Position numbers and translations under genes: made by a program. This document shows, piece after piece, positions 9,924 through 20,497 of a stretch of DNA of 64,000 bases (within the stretch, counting starts at the first letter, position 1; each line of letters starts with the position of its first letter). The notes beneath the pieces were generated by a model. That model ran no database searches. It was given only the letters and a program-made list of their open reading frames with translations, and was not told the DNA's origin. The stretch is from contig CM075102.1 of NCBI GenBank assembly GCA_037576195.1, forward strand, positions 6,634,001 to 6,698,000, read 5' to 3'. Source of the DNA: Phytoseiulus persimilis (Eukaryota; Arthropoda; Arachnida; Mesostigmata; Phytoseiidae).

Positions 9924-10142
9924 TAAATCTTCCTTTAATGTACATTTTGATCATTTATTTCACGAGAGGCTTGAGTAGAGGAGTCAATCATTGAATCGAG
10001 CGCGCGAATGCCTTGTGTATACCATATCGTTATGGTTATGGCTTCTTATTTATCCCCCCATAAGGTATTCACATTCCTCCAAATACCCTAGAGTCTGGTA
10101 GATGCGGGACTCATGAAATAGGAAAAAGATCGTACAAGGGAC
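9924..10142. other. 3' flank of the TGS1-like gene with GGGACTCAT repeats
   Basis: AT-rich sequence that is about 85-90% identical to copy B (38783-39030). From 10100 it holds several short direct repeats of the type GGGACTCAT; copy B has five or so in the same place (38960-39025). The inverted form (ATGAGTCCC / GTCCCTCA) recurs five or six times at 10890-11030, so 10090-11040 may be bounded by subterminal inverted repeats. A CTAGAGTCTGG at 10090 and a CCAGACTTCTGG at 11030 could be its ends. Confidence 0.45.
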
Positions 10143-10331
10143 TCATCGTGTGCGGGACTCGACACGAGTCACGTGACATTTACGAGCAATGTCACCAAGA
10201 ATATCTGCAATGTCGATGAAACGGCTGCAGTTATCAGTCGGAAGATCTGAGGAGCTAGTTAATTGACAGGTGTTGCAAGAAGGAGCGTGACAGCAGCGAT
10301 TCTCCATCTGAGAGAGCTTGATTACCTCCAT
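10143..10331 (-). CDS. Small conserved reading frame (unknown) beyond TGS1, copy A
   Basis: A 62-residue frame starting MEVIK. Copy B (about 39196-39030, minus strand) reads in the same frame with many identical positions: M-VIK, CCHAP, NT-Q-T-SS, TDNC-RFIDIADIL-DIARKC. The run RFIDIADILGDIARKC is the best conserved part. A cysteine pair near the N terminus and another at the C terminus are shared. The family is unknown. It may be one exon or the end of a larger product, since sequence homologous to 10340-10590 is also kept in copy B at 45620-45880. The level of divergence does not prove selection. Confidence 0.35.
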   Translation of the reverse strand: MEVIKLSQMENRCCHAPSCNTCQLTSSSDLPTDNCSRFIDIADILGDIARKCHVTRVESRTR

Positions 10332-11060
10332 CGTCTGCCTTCATGAGAAGACACGAACATGGAGGAATGGTTTCTGCGATCTTAAATCCGTTGAAAATGC
10401 TCTGGCCGACCATGCTTATCATCGCGCAAAACAGGAAGGGTTTCACCGTTCATGCCAGGAAAGATGTCAAGGCTTCGAATTTAACAATCACAAGCAGGAG
10501 GCGTGGCCATATACACGGTGAAGTAGAGGAGCTCCTGAGCCTGTGTAGCGGTCGGGCCCGCTTCCGGCTCAAAAAAAACTTGCAATAGAGCTGAGAGGGT
10601 CTTGAAACATCGAAGAGGATCCTTCATACCAATTCTCGGCTCAACAGATTCTCAATGTTGTCCTTCCAGCGTGGAACATGCCGAAACATTTCTGTGCTGC
10701 TCAAGCCGAGGAATCCACGCCCGACCACGATAGCGAGAAGGACCGCCCGACTCTGCTTCTCGGAGGCAACTGCGCAGGCTACTAAAAGCTCAAATCGCAC
10801 ATGATCTACCGATCTCAGAAACCGAGAGTTCTCAAAAGAATACCAAAGGGAAGTTCTCCGGTGCTCTCAGCTTCATATATACAATGTTTCTGTCTCATAA
10901 GTCCTTCTGTGATGAAACCCTCATCTGATAAGACCCTTATCTGATGAGTCCCTCAACTGATAAGTACCGTCTGCGTCAAGTCCCTCATACGCCGAACATT
11001 TTTTCCGCAAAAAAAGTCCCTCATTTCCCAGACTTCTGGGTGCATGTGACACGTAGACCA
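10332..11060. other. Cassette A right flank; no recognised gene
   Basis: 10332-10590 matches 45620-45880, which is the continuation of copy B beyond its large TIR-element insertion. Homology stops near 10590. From 10590 to 11060 I see no coding match, only the GTCCCTCA-type inverted subterminal repeats at 10890-11030. Confidence 0.5.
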
Positions 11061-11064
11061 TGTA

Positions 11065-11247
11065 GAAATGCAAGTGGGTTCAGAAGAGATCGCAGAAGAG
11101 ATGACAACAGATTCATCCTGACAACTGCAATTGGAACCGCAAGATCCCACACGAAGGAGCTACATTGCGTATCCCTCGATGCCACGAAAGCGCACGACCG
11201 CATCGATCGGACGAAGCTGTGGCAAATTCTAGAGAGGAGGAATGAGC
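11065..11247 (+). pseudogene. LINE reverse transcriptase fragment, left part (host of the Gypsy insertion)
   Basis: The plus strand encodes a segment matching finger/palm motifs of the same LINE type as at 13432-15219: SGFRRDRR-DDN-FILTTAI and a motif-A counterpart of LDATKAHDRIDRTKLW, where the active copy has LDCSAAYDR. It ends where the Gypsy LTR begins and resumes at about 19893. An old, decayed copy, related but clearly older than the LINE in the mariner. Confidence 0.75.
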
Positions 11248-11252
11248 AAATC

Positions 11253-11381
11253 TGTTAGGTTCTGGAGGGGACGGGACACAGTAATGCTCACGTCATCTAG
11301 GCTGGGAGGGGGAGGGATGGCAGCTAAAATGGCTGCCCTTTTCTATTGACTCCGAAATACAAGGATAACGAAGACCCAACA
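11253..11381 (-). repeat. Gypsy 3' LTR (about 129 bp)
   Basis: Starts TGTTAGG and ends CCCAACA on the plus strand, an imperfect TG...CA inverted pair. On the minus strand it is preceded by a polypurine tract (GCGCAGGGGGA, about 11383-11393) placed just after the integrase frame. Short LTRs are typical of Mag-like Gypsy elements. The boundary by structure is good; no second LTR was found to confirm it. Confidence 0.65.
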
Positions 11382-13400
11382 GTCCCCCTGCGCTCAGCCG
11401 TTGAGCTTCTTGTAATTCACCGGAACTTTGCAAGCGCGTGGTAACGGCGTTCGGGTTGCTTGCGGCCCTGCATCTGGAGCCTGACTCGTCGGCGCGACTT
11501 CCGACGGTCGACGCCTTGCAGGAAGGAGAAACACGACATCTCGCACGGGGTCTGAGCTCTCGTCGTGGACCGACCGCTTCCAGACCTGATTGCGGTGCCG
11601 AACGATCTGGTGGCCGTTTGCACCCAGCTTTAGCGTCGCACGGCCGATGGAATATGTAACCTGTGCAGATACTCTACTCCCGTTCGAGAGTTGCACGGAA
11701 ACAACCTCCCCCATCACAGAAGGCCGTTCTCTCGAACCGTGATGTATATCGAAGTGTTGTTTATACTCCTGCTGATACTCCGTCAGCGTACTGGCGACTC
11801 GACTGACCCGCGGCTTGAATGCGTAGAAAGGGGTTCTCAGAGGCCGACCAAAGAAAACCTCGTTGGGCGATTTGCCTCCCAACGCAGACGCGGGTGTGAA
11901 GTTGTATGCTGAGACCACTCCATCCAACCGCTCCGTCTTTGCGCCCATCGAATCCTTGATCGTACGCACCATTTTCTCCGCTTGTCCGTTGCTTTGGGGC
12001 ACCGCCGGAGCGCAACGTAAGATGAACTGTGTTCGTTTCTGAGCAGAATTCCGCAAACAACTCCGACGTGAACTGCGAACCGTTGTCGCTCACAGACGTT
12101 TCCGGTGGACCCATCACCCGGAACAACCCTCGAAGGTAATTGACAAGCGAGACCGTAGTTACAGAACGCAACCACACCGCATCTATGAATCTGGAAAAAC
12201 TGTCAACGATAACCACAAACGTTCCTCCCCGGCGCGGTTTACCGAAATCAATATGAACCCGAGCTCACGGCTTGTCCGCCGGCGGCCATGGACTTGGAGG
12301 TACTTCGACAGGAGCCGACGATGTTTGCAGACAATGGGGACAGTTCTCCACGAATCTCTTGATGTCTTAAGTCATTTCCGGCCAGAAAAAGTGGTTACGA
12401 GCCAACGACTTCATGCGACGAATGCCTGGGTGAGCTAGATGCAACTTTTCAAGGATCAGATGCTACACGGCTTTTGGAATCACCACTCGCTCGCCGCACA
12501 GGACTATTCCGCCTGAGAAACAGAGGGAGTCCGCGAGCAGCGCGAACGGACGTAAGACTGCATTTTCCTTGTCTTTCGAAGAGCATCCGTCTGACAAACG
12601 TCGAAATACTTGAGAAAGGACCGGATCTTTCTTGGTTTGCTCGACCACGAGACTCTTGCCCTGCTTCGACTCAAGCGCGTTGATGAGCAGATCTTGAAGA
12701 CTCGACTCCGAATGACTGTCGATAGCCGCCACCACTTCTTCCAAATCAGAATCTCCGACCTCTGCTCTCCTATCGCTGATTAATCGTGAAAACGCATCCG
12801 CGTGTTGAAATCTTCCGTCCTGACGTATTCTATATAGAAATCAAACCCAACAAGACGAAGAGCCCAACGCTGCAACCGGGCGGCCGTCCTCTCTGACAAC
12901 CCTTTCATGCTCGCCGGATTGAAGAAGACAACGACTGATGATCCGTTCGCAGACGTATGAAACGACGGCCTAAGACAAATTTCTTGAACCGTTCGACCGC
13001 GGTCACTAACGCCAGGGCTTCCTTTTCGATTTGACTGTAGTTTTGTTGCGGGTTCGTCAAGCATTTGGCAATATGGAAAACCGCTTTCCCATTTCCATGC
13101 GGATATCGCTGCAACAGAACCCCTCCAACCCCAGTCTGACTTGCGTCTGCCGCATTTATGAGCCCCTGACGGGCATCATACCAGGTCTATTCCTATGAAA
13201 ACGCACACATTTTTTCTGGCAATTTTTTTATCGATCCAATGCAAAGAGACTAAGATCATTCGAAGTAGCTGCCCTCACTAGCCACACATTTCGCCCATCT
13301 ATCGACTTGGTCGCGGATGCCCTTGCGGTAGAAGGCTCCACCCTTGGACTCGAATCAAGGATTCGAGGCATCTCTTCAACTCGACGAAGTTTGGAAAGTG

Positions 13401-16400
13401 AGTGTCTTGGTTTTGGTATTGGTTTTGGTATTTATTTATCCTCATAATATAATGACACTTTCACTTCAGTGGCGAGTAAATATGGCGAGATATTATATGT
13501 TTCTTTCTCCCACTGCTGTAGGAGTCTCTTGGTTTGGTCCATCGTCTCTAGTGAGGGGTCTTCGTCGAGTCCCAGTCGCCTCAGCACTTCCTCGTCCTCG
13601 AAGAAGGCATCGTTGCATTCACAGATTACGTGGCGCATAGTCTCCGGGACCATTCCGCATTTCACGCAGGTCGTTTCTAGTCCCGTTTCGGAGTATGTTC
13701 TGACGCTCCTTGTTCTTAGCATTCCTGCTCTGCTGAGCGCCAACAAGGCGGATCCTCTGCTGTTGTCGTAGGGGTTTTTCTTGGTCCCTCTATCCTTAGC
13801 ATGGGTCCTGTATCGGGTCAGACTAACTTTCTGACTCATTGAGTCTCTCCATTCAGTCGTTTCTATTTCGCGGATCTTTTCTTTGATCGCTTTGTTGAAA
13901 GTACCCTGGAGTGGGATGCCCTCCTCCGTGAAAGTCAGGGTGATTCCTCCACATTCAAATTCACGGCGCAGTTCCTGTTCTCTGTGTATTGCCCTTGTTT
14001 TCACTCCGGTTAGTTTCATCATCTCCAGTATAGCTTTCGGCCATCTGTATTCTTGCATGGATTTTACTCTGTTGAAATATCTCACCTTACTTTGAGCTTC
14101 TCTTGCTCTGAAGGTTGACCAGCCCAGCTCGCCTGTGACGAATTCGCTTGCCACTTTGCTGTTGGGGATCCCAAGAGAAAATCTCCCCGCCTCGTTCTGG
14201 GCCACCGATATTCTATTTTCCAGAGATTTCGACATCACTGTCACTGCGTTCGCGTATGTGAGTGCTGGGACGGCGACCGCCTTCCACAGCGTCTTGGAGA
14301 TTTCAATTCTGTGGAATCCCCAGAGCGCGGTTGCTTGCAGTTTGTTCAGAACCTTCTGAGATTTTTCTACCCAGATGTCCTCTTGGACACTCATGTAGTT
14401 CTCATTGTCTGATACCGTGATTCCCAGGTACTTGTAGTGCGAGGCCTTCGGTATGTCCCTACCTTGGACCTTGAGGGTTTTCTCTGCGCCGATCCCACGC
14501 TCGGAGAAAATCATGGTCGCACTCTTTGTTGGGTTGAATGTCAGTTTCATTTCGTCCCCGAACTGGGACGTGATTTCTATCAGCTTTTCTAGTTCCGCGA
14601 AGTTTCTCCCCATCAGGATGAGATCGTCGGCGAAAAGCAGTCCGGATATGTTGGTGTATTTCTTCGCCAACGTGTTCCAGAAGTTTCCTTTTTTTCGTAC
14701 TCGGAAGCCGCAGCCACTGTTCTGGAGGCGCTCTTCAAGTGAGGAGGTGTATAGTAGGTATAATAGAGGGCTTCCTTGGCATCCTTGTCGGAGACCTCCT
14801 GTTGTTTCTACCCACTCTGACGAGTGTTCTCCGTGGATCAGCTTGCTTCTAGTTCCTGTATACAGGTTTCGGAGCAATTCGATCCACGCCTGGTTCATTC
14901 CCAGCTCTCTGAGCTTCGTCCACAGCGTATTTCTACATACTCGATCGTAAGCAGCTGAGCAGTCCAGGAAGCAACATACCAGTCCCTCTTTCCGGAGTCT
15001 GGATAGCTCTATGGCACTCGTTAGGATGAAGATATTATCTTCACCTCTCCTGTCCTTCCTGAACCCTGCTTGCATTTCTCCCAATATGTTCTCGTTCTCC
15101 ATCCATTCTGATATCCTGTTTGCCAGGATTTTCATGAATAGTCGCTGGAGCACGGGGGAGATTGTTAGAGGTCTGTATGTCAGAAGGTTGCCCCGGGTGG
15201 AGTTTGGCTTCTCCAACATGACTAGTCTTCCTTCTTTCCAGTCCTCCGGGATCTCTTCCTGTCCATCTAGGATCTTATTGAATGACTTGGGTGATATATC
15301 CTCGTCCCATTTCCTCCAGGTCCTTTACGATTCCGCTTGGGATTTTGTCGAGTCCCATAGCGGATGCTTTCGACAGCCTGGCGAGTGCCTTGGAGACTTC
15401 TGCCTCCGTGACTACTATCCCGGTAGGTTCCATCTTCCCTACCTGTGGGGGTTCCACATTTGGATGAGTCGCCATGAGTATCATCTTTCCTACATGAGTA
15501 AGGTGATAAGCCGTTCGGGATCGGGGAATGTCCTCTCCGCGTTCGTCTCTCAGTTTATCCCTTTTGCTCTCGCCTCTGTTGCCTCTATTCACGATTCGCC
15601 AGAAGCGTCTGCCTTTCTCATGTCTCGGTGCGTTAAGTACGTATGAGAGAGTTTTCCGCTCTCTCACTCGTAGCTCCTTCGCTACCGCCGCTCTGACTCT
15701 CTGCTGTTGTGTGCGGTACGCTCTCAACGCCTCCTCCTCTCCCATTCCGGGTTTGCGGGCCGCTCTGTAGGCTTGGTGGGCTGCTTTGCGGAGCTGGGTC
15801 TCCTCTTTGATTTCTCTCGAGAAAACCATGGGACGATCTCGTACTTTCAGTTTTCGGCATGCTTGCTTTGATGCTGACGCGATTTCGTTTTTCAGCTCGT
15901 CGTACGTTACGTGTCCTCTCAATGCACTAGTCCACAGCCATTTTTGGACGAGAGCTGCTGCTTTCCGGGAATCTATGATTGAGATTTTTTTGCAGTGGGT
16001 CTCCTGGCCTTTTCCAATTTGCATTGGATCGTGATCAGGCTGTGGTCTGAGATATTGGTGATCAGTCTTTCGTCGTCAATTTTCACGTGTTGGACTAGAT
16101 CCGCTGCTGCGTGGTTAGCCAGCACATAATCTATGACCGCTGATTTCCTCGTATATCTTTGCATTTTTCTGAGCCATTCGGGATTGTCAGCCTGTGTTCA
16201 GTTAGGAAGTCTTCGAGCAATCTGCCTCTTGTATTTGATTTGCCATCAAATTCCAGATGTGCGTTCATATCTCCCCCGATCAGAATGTAGTCTGTGTGCT
16301 CACATTTTGTTCTGATCAGTTTCGAGATTTCTGTGTACAGATTTCCGTTTTCCTCTTTTTCCGAGTATGAGACGTACACACTGGTGAGGATCAGCCTTTT

Positions 16401-17476
16401 CGAGTTGTACTTTATCGCCAACGCCATCCAATCCGTACCTTCCTCCGTCCACTCTTGGTCAGGGTACACATTGCTCAGTATTCCTACGCCTCCCGTAGGA
16501 GTTCTGTTGGTTGCAGTTTTTCGGTTGCTTCCAACCCATAGGTATCCTTGGATTACGGGTGGATTTCGTAGATTTGTTAGATGGGTTCCCTGTACTAGAG
16601 TGTAATCAATCCTCTCTTTTCTGAGGATATCCCCTTCTAATTAAGCCCATTTGGAATGAGTACATCCGTTTATATTCAAAACTGCAATATTTATTGGGAC
16701 ATCATTGGGTTTTCTTCCCGCTCTAACTCTCGTTGGGCTCGTCCGATGTTTTCCATTGGTAGTCATTCGTGCTCGAGGATCTACCGCTGTTTTACCGCCG
16801 CTCGGTTCGATGGTTCGCCATTCTTGGTTCTCTTCCTCTCCGAGGGCGGGTTCGGGGCTGCTAGGGACGATTCCTGATTTTGGGGTGAGACGCCGAGCTT
16901 CCACTCGGTCCTTCTCTTCTCGGATTTGGCCTGTGCGGTTGTCTGCAGCTTCTGCCTGCTCCGTCCCCTTTCGGCTGGGGTTTCGGCGGTTGTCGGCCGC
17001 TTCCACCTGCTTCACCTGGTCGAGAATTTGGGGTTTTCGTCCCCGGTCTCTCTTCACCTTGTCTCTGCTTGTCGTCCCTGGAATGATCGAATTTGCGTTT
17101 GTCTGGCTGTCGGCCTCTGGCTGCATCCCTCGATCTGGTTCCATACGCCTCTGTGACAGCTGCTTTTCGGAGTAGTTGGAGCTTTTCTTTTTCCCTCTCC
17201 TTCCGCAGATTTTCCCTGTCTTGTCTGGCTTTGTCTCTCTGTGCCAACATCTCCATCATTCTCTCCTTATTCTCCGTGATCTTCGCCCGGATAGCCTCGT
17301 CTGAGTCTAGCTCGGCCAGGGAGCGTTCAAGGAGGATCTTCTTAATGACCTCGTATCCCGCTTAGGAGTAGGTCGCTTTGAAAGGATCATCCTTGCCGCT
17401 GTCGACGTCGAGGAATCTGCGATCTCTGGAGATGTTGCGGAGATCTATGGAGTTGAACTCCCCTCTCATCGCCTCG
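13401..17476 (-). mobile_element. LINE inserted in the mariner (copy 2), about 4.1 kb
   Basis: The 3' end lies near 13401 with an ACCAAAACCAAT-type repeat tail; the 5' end, probably truncated, lies near 17476. Parts in order: ORF1-like region (17365-16641), endonuclease (16469-15973), linker (16024-15275), reverse transcriptase and C-terminal domain (15219-13432). The mariner coding sequence continues on both sides, which fixes the insertion. No clear target duplication was found. Confidence 0.85.
13432..15219 (-). CDS. LINE reverse transcriptase with C-terminal Cys-His domain
   Basis: A 595-residue open frame. It starts within RT motif 1-2 (MLEKPN...YRPLTISPVLQRLFMKIL) and shows the QAGFRKDR motif, the motif-A aspartate in DCSAAYDR, LRQGCQGSPLLYLLY and the catalytic FADDLILM, followed by thumb sequence (HYKYLGITVSDN) and a C-terminal CVKCGMVPETMRHVICEC zinc motif. 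It copies LINE RNA at the nicked target. The endonuclease and the first RT motifs lie upstream in other frames, so the polyprotein is not intact. Best homolog in the window is the decayed plus-strand copy at 11065-11247 and 19893-20497. Confidence 0.88.
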   Translation of the reverse strand: MLEKPNSTRGNLLTYRPLTISPVLQRLFMKILANRISEWMENENILGEMQAGFRKDRRGEDNIFILTSAIELSRLRKEGLVCCFLDCSAAYDRVCRNTLWTKLRELGMNQAWIELLRNLYTGTRSKLIHGEHSSEWVETTGGLRQGCQGSPLLYLLYTSSLEERLQNSGCGFRVRKKGNFWNTLAKKYTNISGLLFADDLILMGRNFAELEKLIEITSQFGDEMKLTFNPTKSATMIFSERGIGAEKTLKVQGRDIPKASHYKYLGITVSDNENYMSVQEDIWVEKSQKVLNKLQATALWGFHRIEISKTLWKAVAVPALTYANAVTVMSKSLENRISVAQNEAGRFSLGIPNSKVASEFVTGELGWSTFRAREAQSKVRYFNRVKSMQEYRWPKAILEMMKLTGVKTRAIHREQELRREFECGGITLTFTEEGIPLQGTFNKAIKEKIREIETTEWRDSMSQKVSLTRYRTHAKDRGTKKNPYDNSRGSALLALSRAGMLRTRSVRTYSETGLETTCVKCGMVPETMRHVICECNDAFFEDEEVLRRLGLDEDPSLETMDQTKRLLQQWEKETYNISPYLLATEVKVSLYYEDK

Positions 17477-19396
17477 ACGCTTTCATCGCATGGCCCAAGG
17501 AGGCTAACAAGTGGTAGTCTGACGGAGCCAAGTCAGGAGAATATGGCGGGTGGGGAGCAACCGAGTAGCTCAGGCGAAGACCGGCAAGAGTTTCCCGAGT
17601 AGATTTGGATATGTGAGCCGGGGCGTTGTCGTGGAGCAAAATCGTTCGTTGCTTCCTGGTGGCGAAATGCGGTCGTTTCTCAGCTACCGGGCGGGTCAAA
17701 TCGATGAGTTGTTGCTGGTAGCGTGCTGCATCGACCGTTTCACCCGGTTTCAGGAGCTCGAAGTAGATCACGCCCTCCTGGTCCCACCAAACACACAGCA
17801 TCGTCTTTTTTCCGAACTTGTTCGGCCTTGCAGTCGAAGGACCTGATTCCCCCGGGTTCACCCACGCTGCTTTTCGCGCTGGGTTGTCGTACAACACCCA
17901 CTTCTCATCGCTGGTTACGATAAAGTGCGGGAAACCTTTTTTTTTTTGTTGCCGCAGGAGCAGTTCTTGGCAAATGATCAAACGGGTGTTTTTCTGCTCT
18001 TCTGATAACTCATGAGGGACCTAGCGCCCGACCTTCCGGACCTTCCCCAGAGCCTTGAGTCGCTTCGAAAGGGCTGACTGAGTCACATTCAGCTGAGCGG
18101 CGAGCTCCTCTTGGGTCTGGGCGCTGTCTTCCTCAAGCAAACGCTCCAAGTCCTGTTCCTTGAAATTTTTTTTGTGGTCTTCCCCGAGATTCATTCTCAA
18201 GATCGACATCGCCTTCTCGGAACCTCTCGTACCAGTTGTAATATGTTCTCCGGCCTAATGCATGCTCGGGATAGGCTTGAACGAGCAAATCGTGGGCTTC
18301 ACTCGCTGATTTCCCCAATCGAAAGAAGGTCAAAAGCGATGCCCGCAAATTGCGGGGTGACGGCGTGTAATCGCCCATGTTCGAAAGTACACCGAAAATC
18401 TCAGTGAACTCCACTTGCCAATTTGATTCAGGCGCTGGAAAGCTTTACTCATGCAGTAAACATCACAACCAATTTGGCGCGAAAATTTGAACCGCAGGCT
18501 GCTTCAGCGCCATTCGAACAGAGAGTGCACTTTTATAGGAATAGACCTGGTGATGTGCCAGGAGAAGCGGGCCGGCGAGTATCCCCTTCATCTCTGAGAA
18601 ACACTTTGTATGCTCTTTAGTCCACACGAACACCTGGTCCTTGGCGAGCAGTTTCTCTATGGGGGCTTTGATTGGTGATCCACAAATTTGCCGTAATATA
18701 GTTCACCAGGCCGAGCAATGATCGCACCTCTTTCTGGTTCGTAGGAGCGGCCAGCGACTGAATCGGCGCAACTCGTTTTGGATCTGGCTCGAGGCCCTCG
18801 TCTGACACGATCAAGTCCAGGTACTTGACCTTTGTTTGCCTGGAGTTGCACTTCTCCAAACGCAGGTGGAAACCCCACTTCTGGAGTCTATCCAATACGG
18901 CCACGAGACGGCGATCATGAGCGGCGGTGTCTGGAGCCATGATCAGAATATCATCCGAATAGACCAGGACCCCATCCAGACAAACCAATACCTGCTCAAT
19001 GGCCTTCTGGAAAATCGCTGGGGCGGTCTTCAGGTCGAAAACCAACCTCTTGTAGCGGTACAGACCCCGATAAGCTTGGCTCTCTTTGTCCAACCGCAAC
19101 TGCAGATAAGCATCAGCTAGATCGAGCTGCGAAAAGAATCTGCTCCCGGAGAACTTGACCATGATCTCCTCCATGTTCGTTAACGGGTGATTCCTGTCCT
19201 TCAAGGCGGCATTGAGGCCCGTAGAATAGTCTGCACACACTCCAAGACTTCCATTAGATTTTTTACGACCACGATTGGAGAAGCTCAGTCCGACTCTTCC
19301 ACCTTTTCAATCGCACCGATTCCCAGCAGGCTGTGCAACTCTCCATCGAGTTGTTCCTTGAACGCAATGGAAATACGTCGTGGAGGCAACTGCGTA
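14897..19396. repeat. Segmental duplication, copy 2
   Basis: Matches 1-4476 in direct orientation. Beyond 19396 the sequence goes on into the protease/zinc-knuckle part of the Gypsy, while copy 1 goes on into other Gypsy RT-side sequence. Left of 14897 the LINE continues, whereas copy 1 runs off the window. Near identity across coding and non-coding parts means the duplication is much younger than the insertions it contains. Confidence 0.9.
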
Positions 19397-19892
19397 GGCC
19401 CGACACACAAGGAACCCTAATCGTTTCCCATCGTGACAGACTCAGCAGTTTCAAGGCTCGCCCGCAAAGCTGATTTTTTGACACGGCACCAAGAACCAGA
19501 ATTGGTCAAGTGCATTGGCGATTCCTGAATTGTAGAGTCGCCGAGAAATAACCTTTGCTGCGAAACTTCTTCCTTTCGGCTTGCGTACACAAATCTTGGT
19601 ATGGCATCAGCTCGGGTGATCCAAGACTCATCCAAGCTTCCTCAGAAATCGTGGACACATCCGCACCAAAATCTGCTCTGAAGGATATCAGGTGTCCGTT
19701 CACATGTATCTCAACGTATGTCCGACCCTCCGCCAGCTCTTGAGCAGAGAGCACAGAGGCGATCTGCACCGCATTACTCTGAACTCTCTTGCTCGACCAA
19801 CACACCTTAGCCAGATGGCCTTGCCTTTGGCAAATCCTGATTATCTCATTGCGGAATTCGTAGTCTTCACGAATCAATCAACTCTTCACTGA

Positions 19893-20497
19893 AATCACTG
19901 CTCAAACTCCTTAAACACATGGACGAGCCTACCCGCTTTGTCCTCCGGCATGGGGACTGCACGTCGGGCGAAATGTCAATACCAATTGGACTCCGGCAAG
20001 GTTGTCCATTATCTCCAATCCTATCCAGCCTTCACATTGCGAACCTGTTACGGAAAATCCTGGCATCAGCACGAGGCTCCAGATTCACAGGGAAATATCT
20101 AGTTCTGATGAAAAACAACATGGGATGTATGGAAACGCTCATCGGGGTTGGCGCAAGGTTCGGGGTCAACATATCCATCAAATTAAACCCAGAGATGAGC
20201 TGTGTAGTGGTCTTCTCTCGACCAACTGGAACCCAAACTCCGGTTAGGGAACTCAGTATACAAGAATTACCAATACCTATGGTGGAATCGTACGAATATC
20301 TGAGGATCGAACTATCTACCGACAGCGACCACTTGGCTAGACAATGGCTCAGACTGTCAGAAAAAGCCGACCAATTAATGCAGAGACTAAACGCGAAAGC
20401 ATTTTGGAGGTTCGACCGATTCGAAGTCTCCAAAATACTCCAGAAAGCTAGGGCAGTCCCGCAGTCCATCTGTCTCCCTTCACGCGCTGTCGTGTAG
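19893..20497 (+). pseudogene. LINE reverse transcriptase fragment, right part
   Basis: A 192-residue frame from about 19919, continuing the LINE left at 11247. It has the RT motif LRQGCPLSPILSSL, a decayed YxDD region, a VESYEYLRIELS strand and FWRFDRFEVSKIL matching GFHRIEISKTLW in the LINE at 13432-15219. The fragment ends where homology fades near 20500. Confidence 0.8.

Larger units (their letters stand above)
13181..18550 (-). mobile_element. mariner transposon, complete ends, split by a LINE (copy 2)
   Basis: Both ends carry the CCAGGTCTATTCCTAT inverted repeat (13181 onward, and its complement up to 18550), next to TA at 13179-13180 and a decayed TG at 18551. The transposase is read on the minus strand: N-terminal half 18414-18133/18021, catalytic half 17981-17490 (SDEKW, LLHDNAPAH, YSPDLAPSDYHL), and, on the far side of the LINE, the conserved C terminus FYRKGIRDQVDRWAKC...YFE* (about 13330-13255). 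The in-frame TAG before VPHEL is shared with copy 1. Not capable of making transposase. Confidence 0.9.
11253..19891 (-). mobile_element. Ty3/Gypsy element interrupted by a mariner, fossil
   Basis: Parts in minus-strand order: a zinc-knuckle and aspartic protease region (about 19877-19420), reverse transcriptase (19396-18617), then after the mariner the RNase H (13172-12905, with NAADAS and QKNYS-type motifs), linker (12744-12463), integrase core (about 12216-11840, DSFSRF...DNGSQF) and integrase tail (12056-11394). One 3' LTR is recognisable. A 5-bp AAATC flanks both outer ends (11248-11252 and 19892-19896). Broken, with several breaks; no 5' LTR recognised. Confidence 0.85.
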
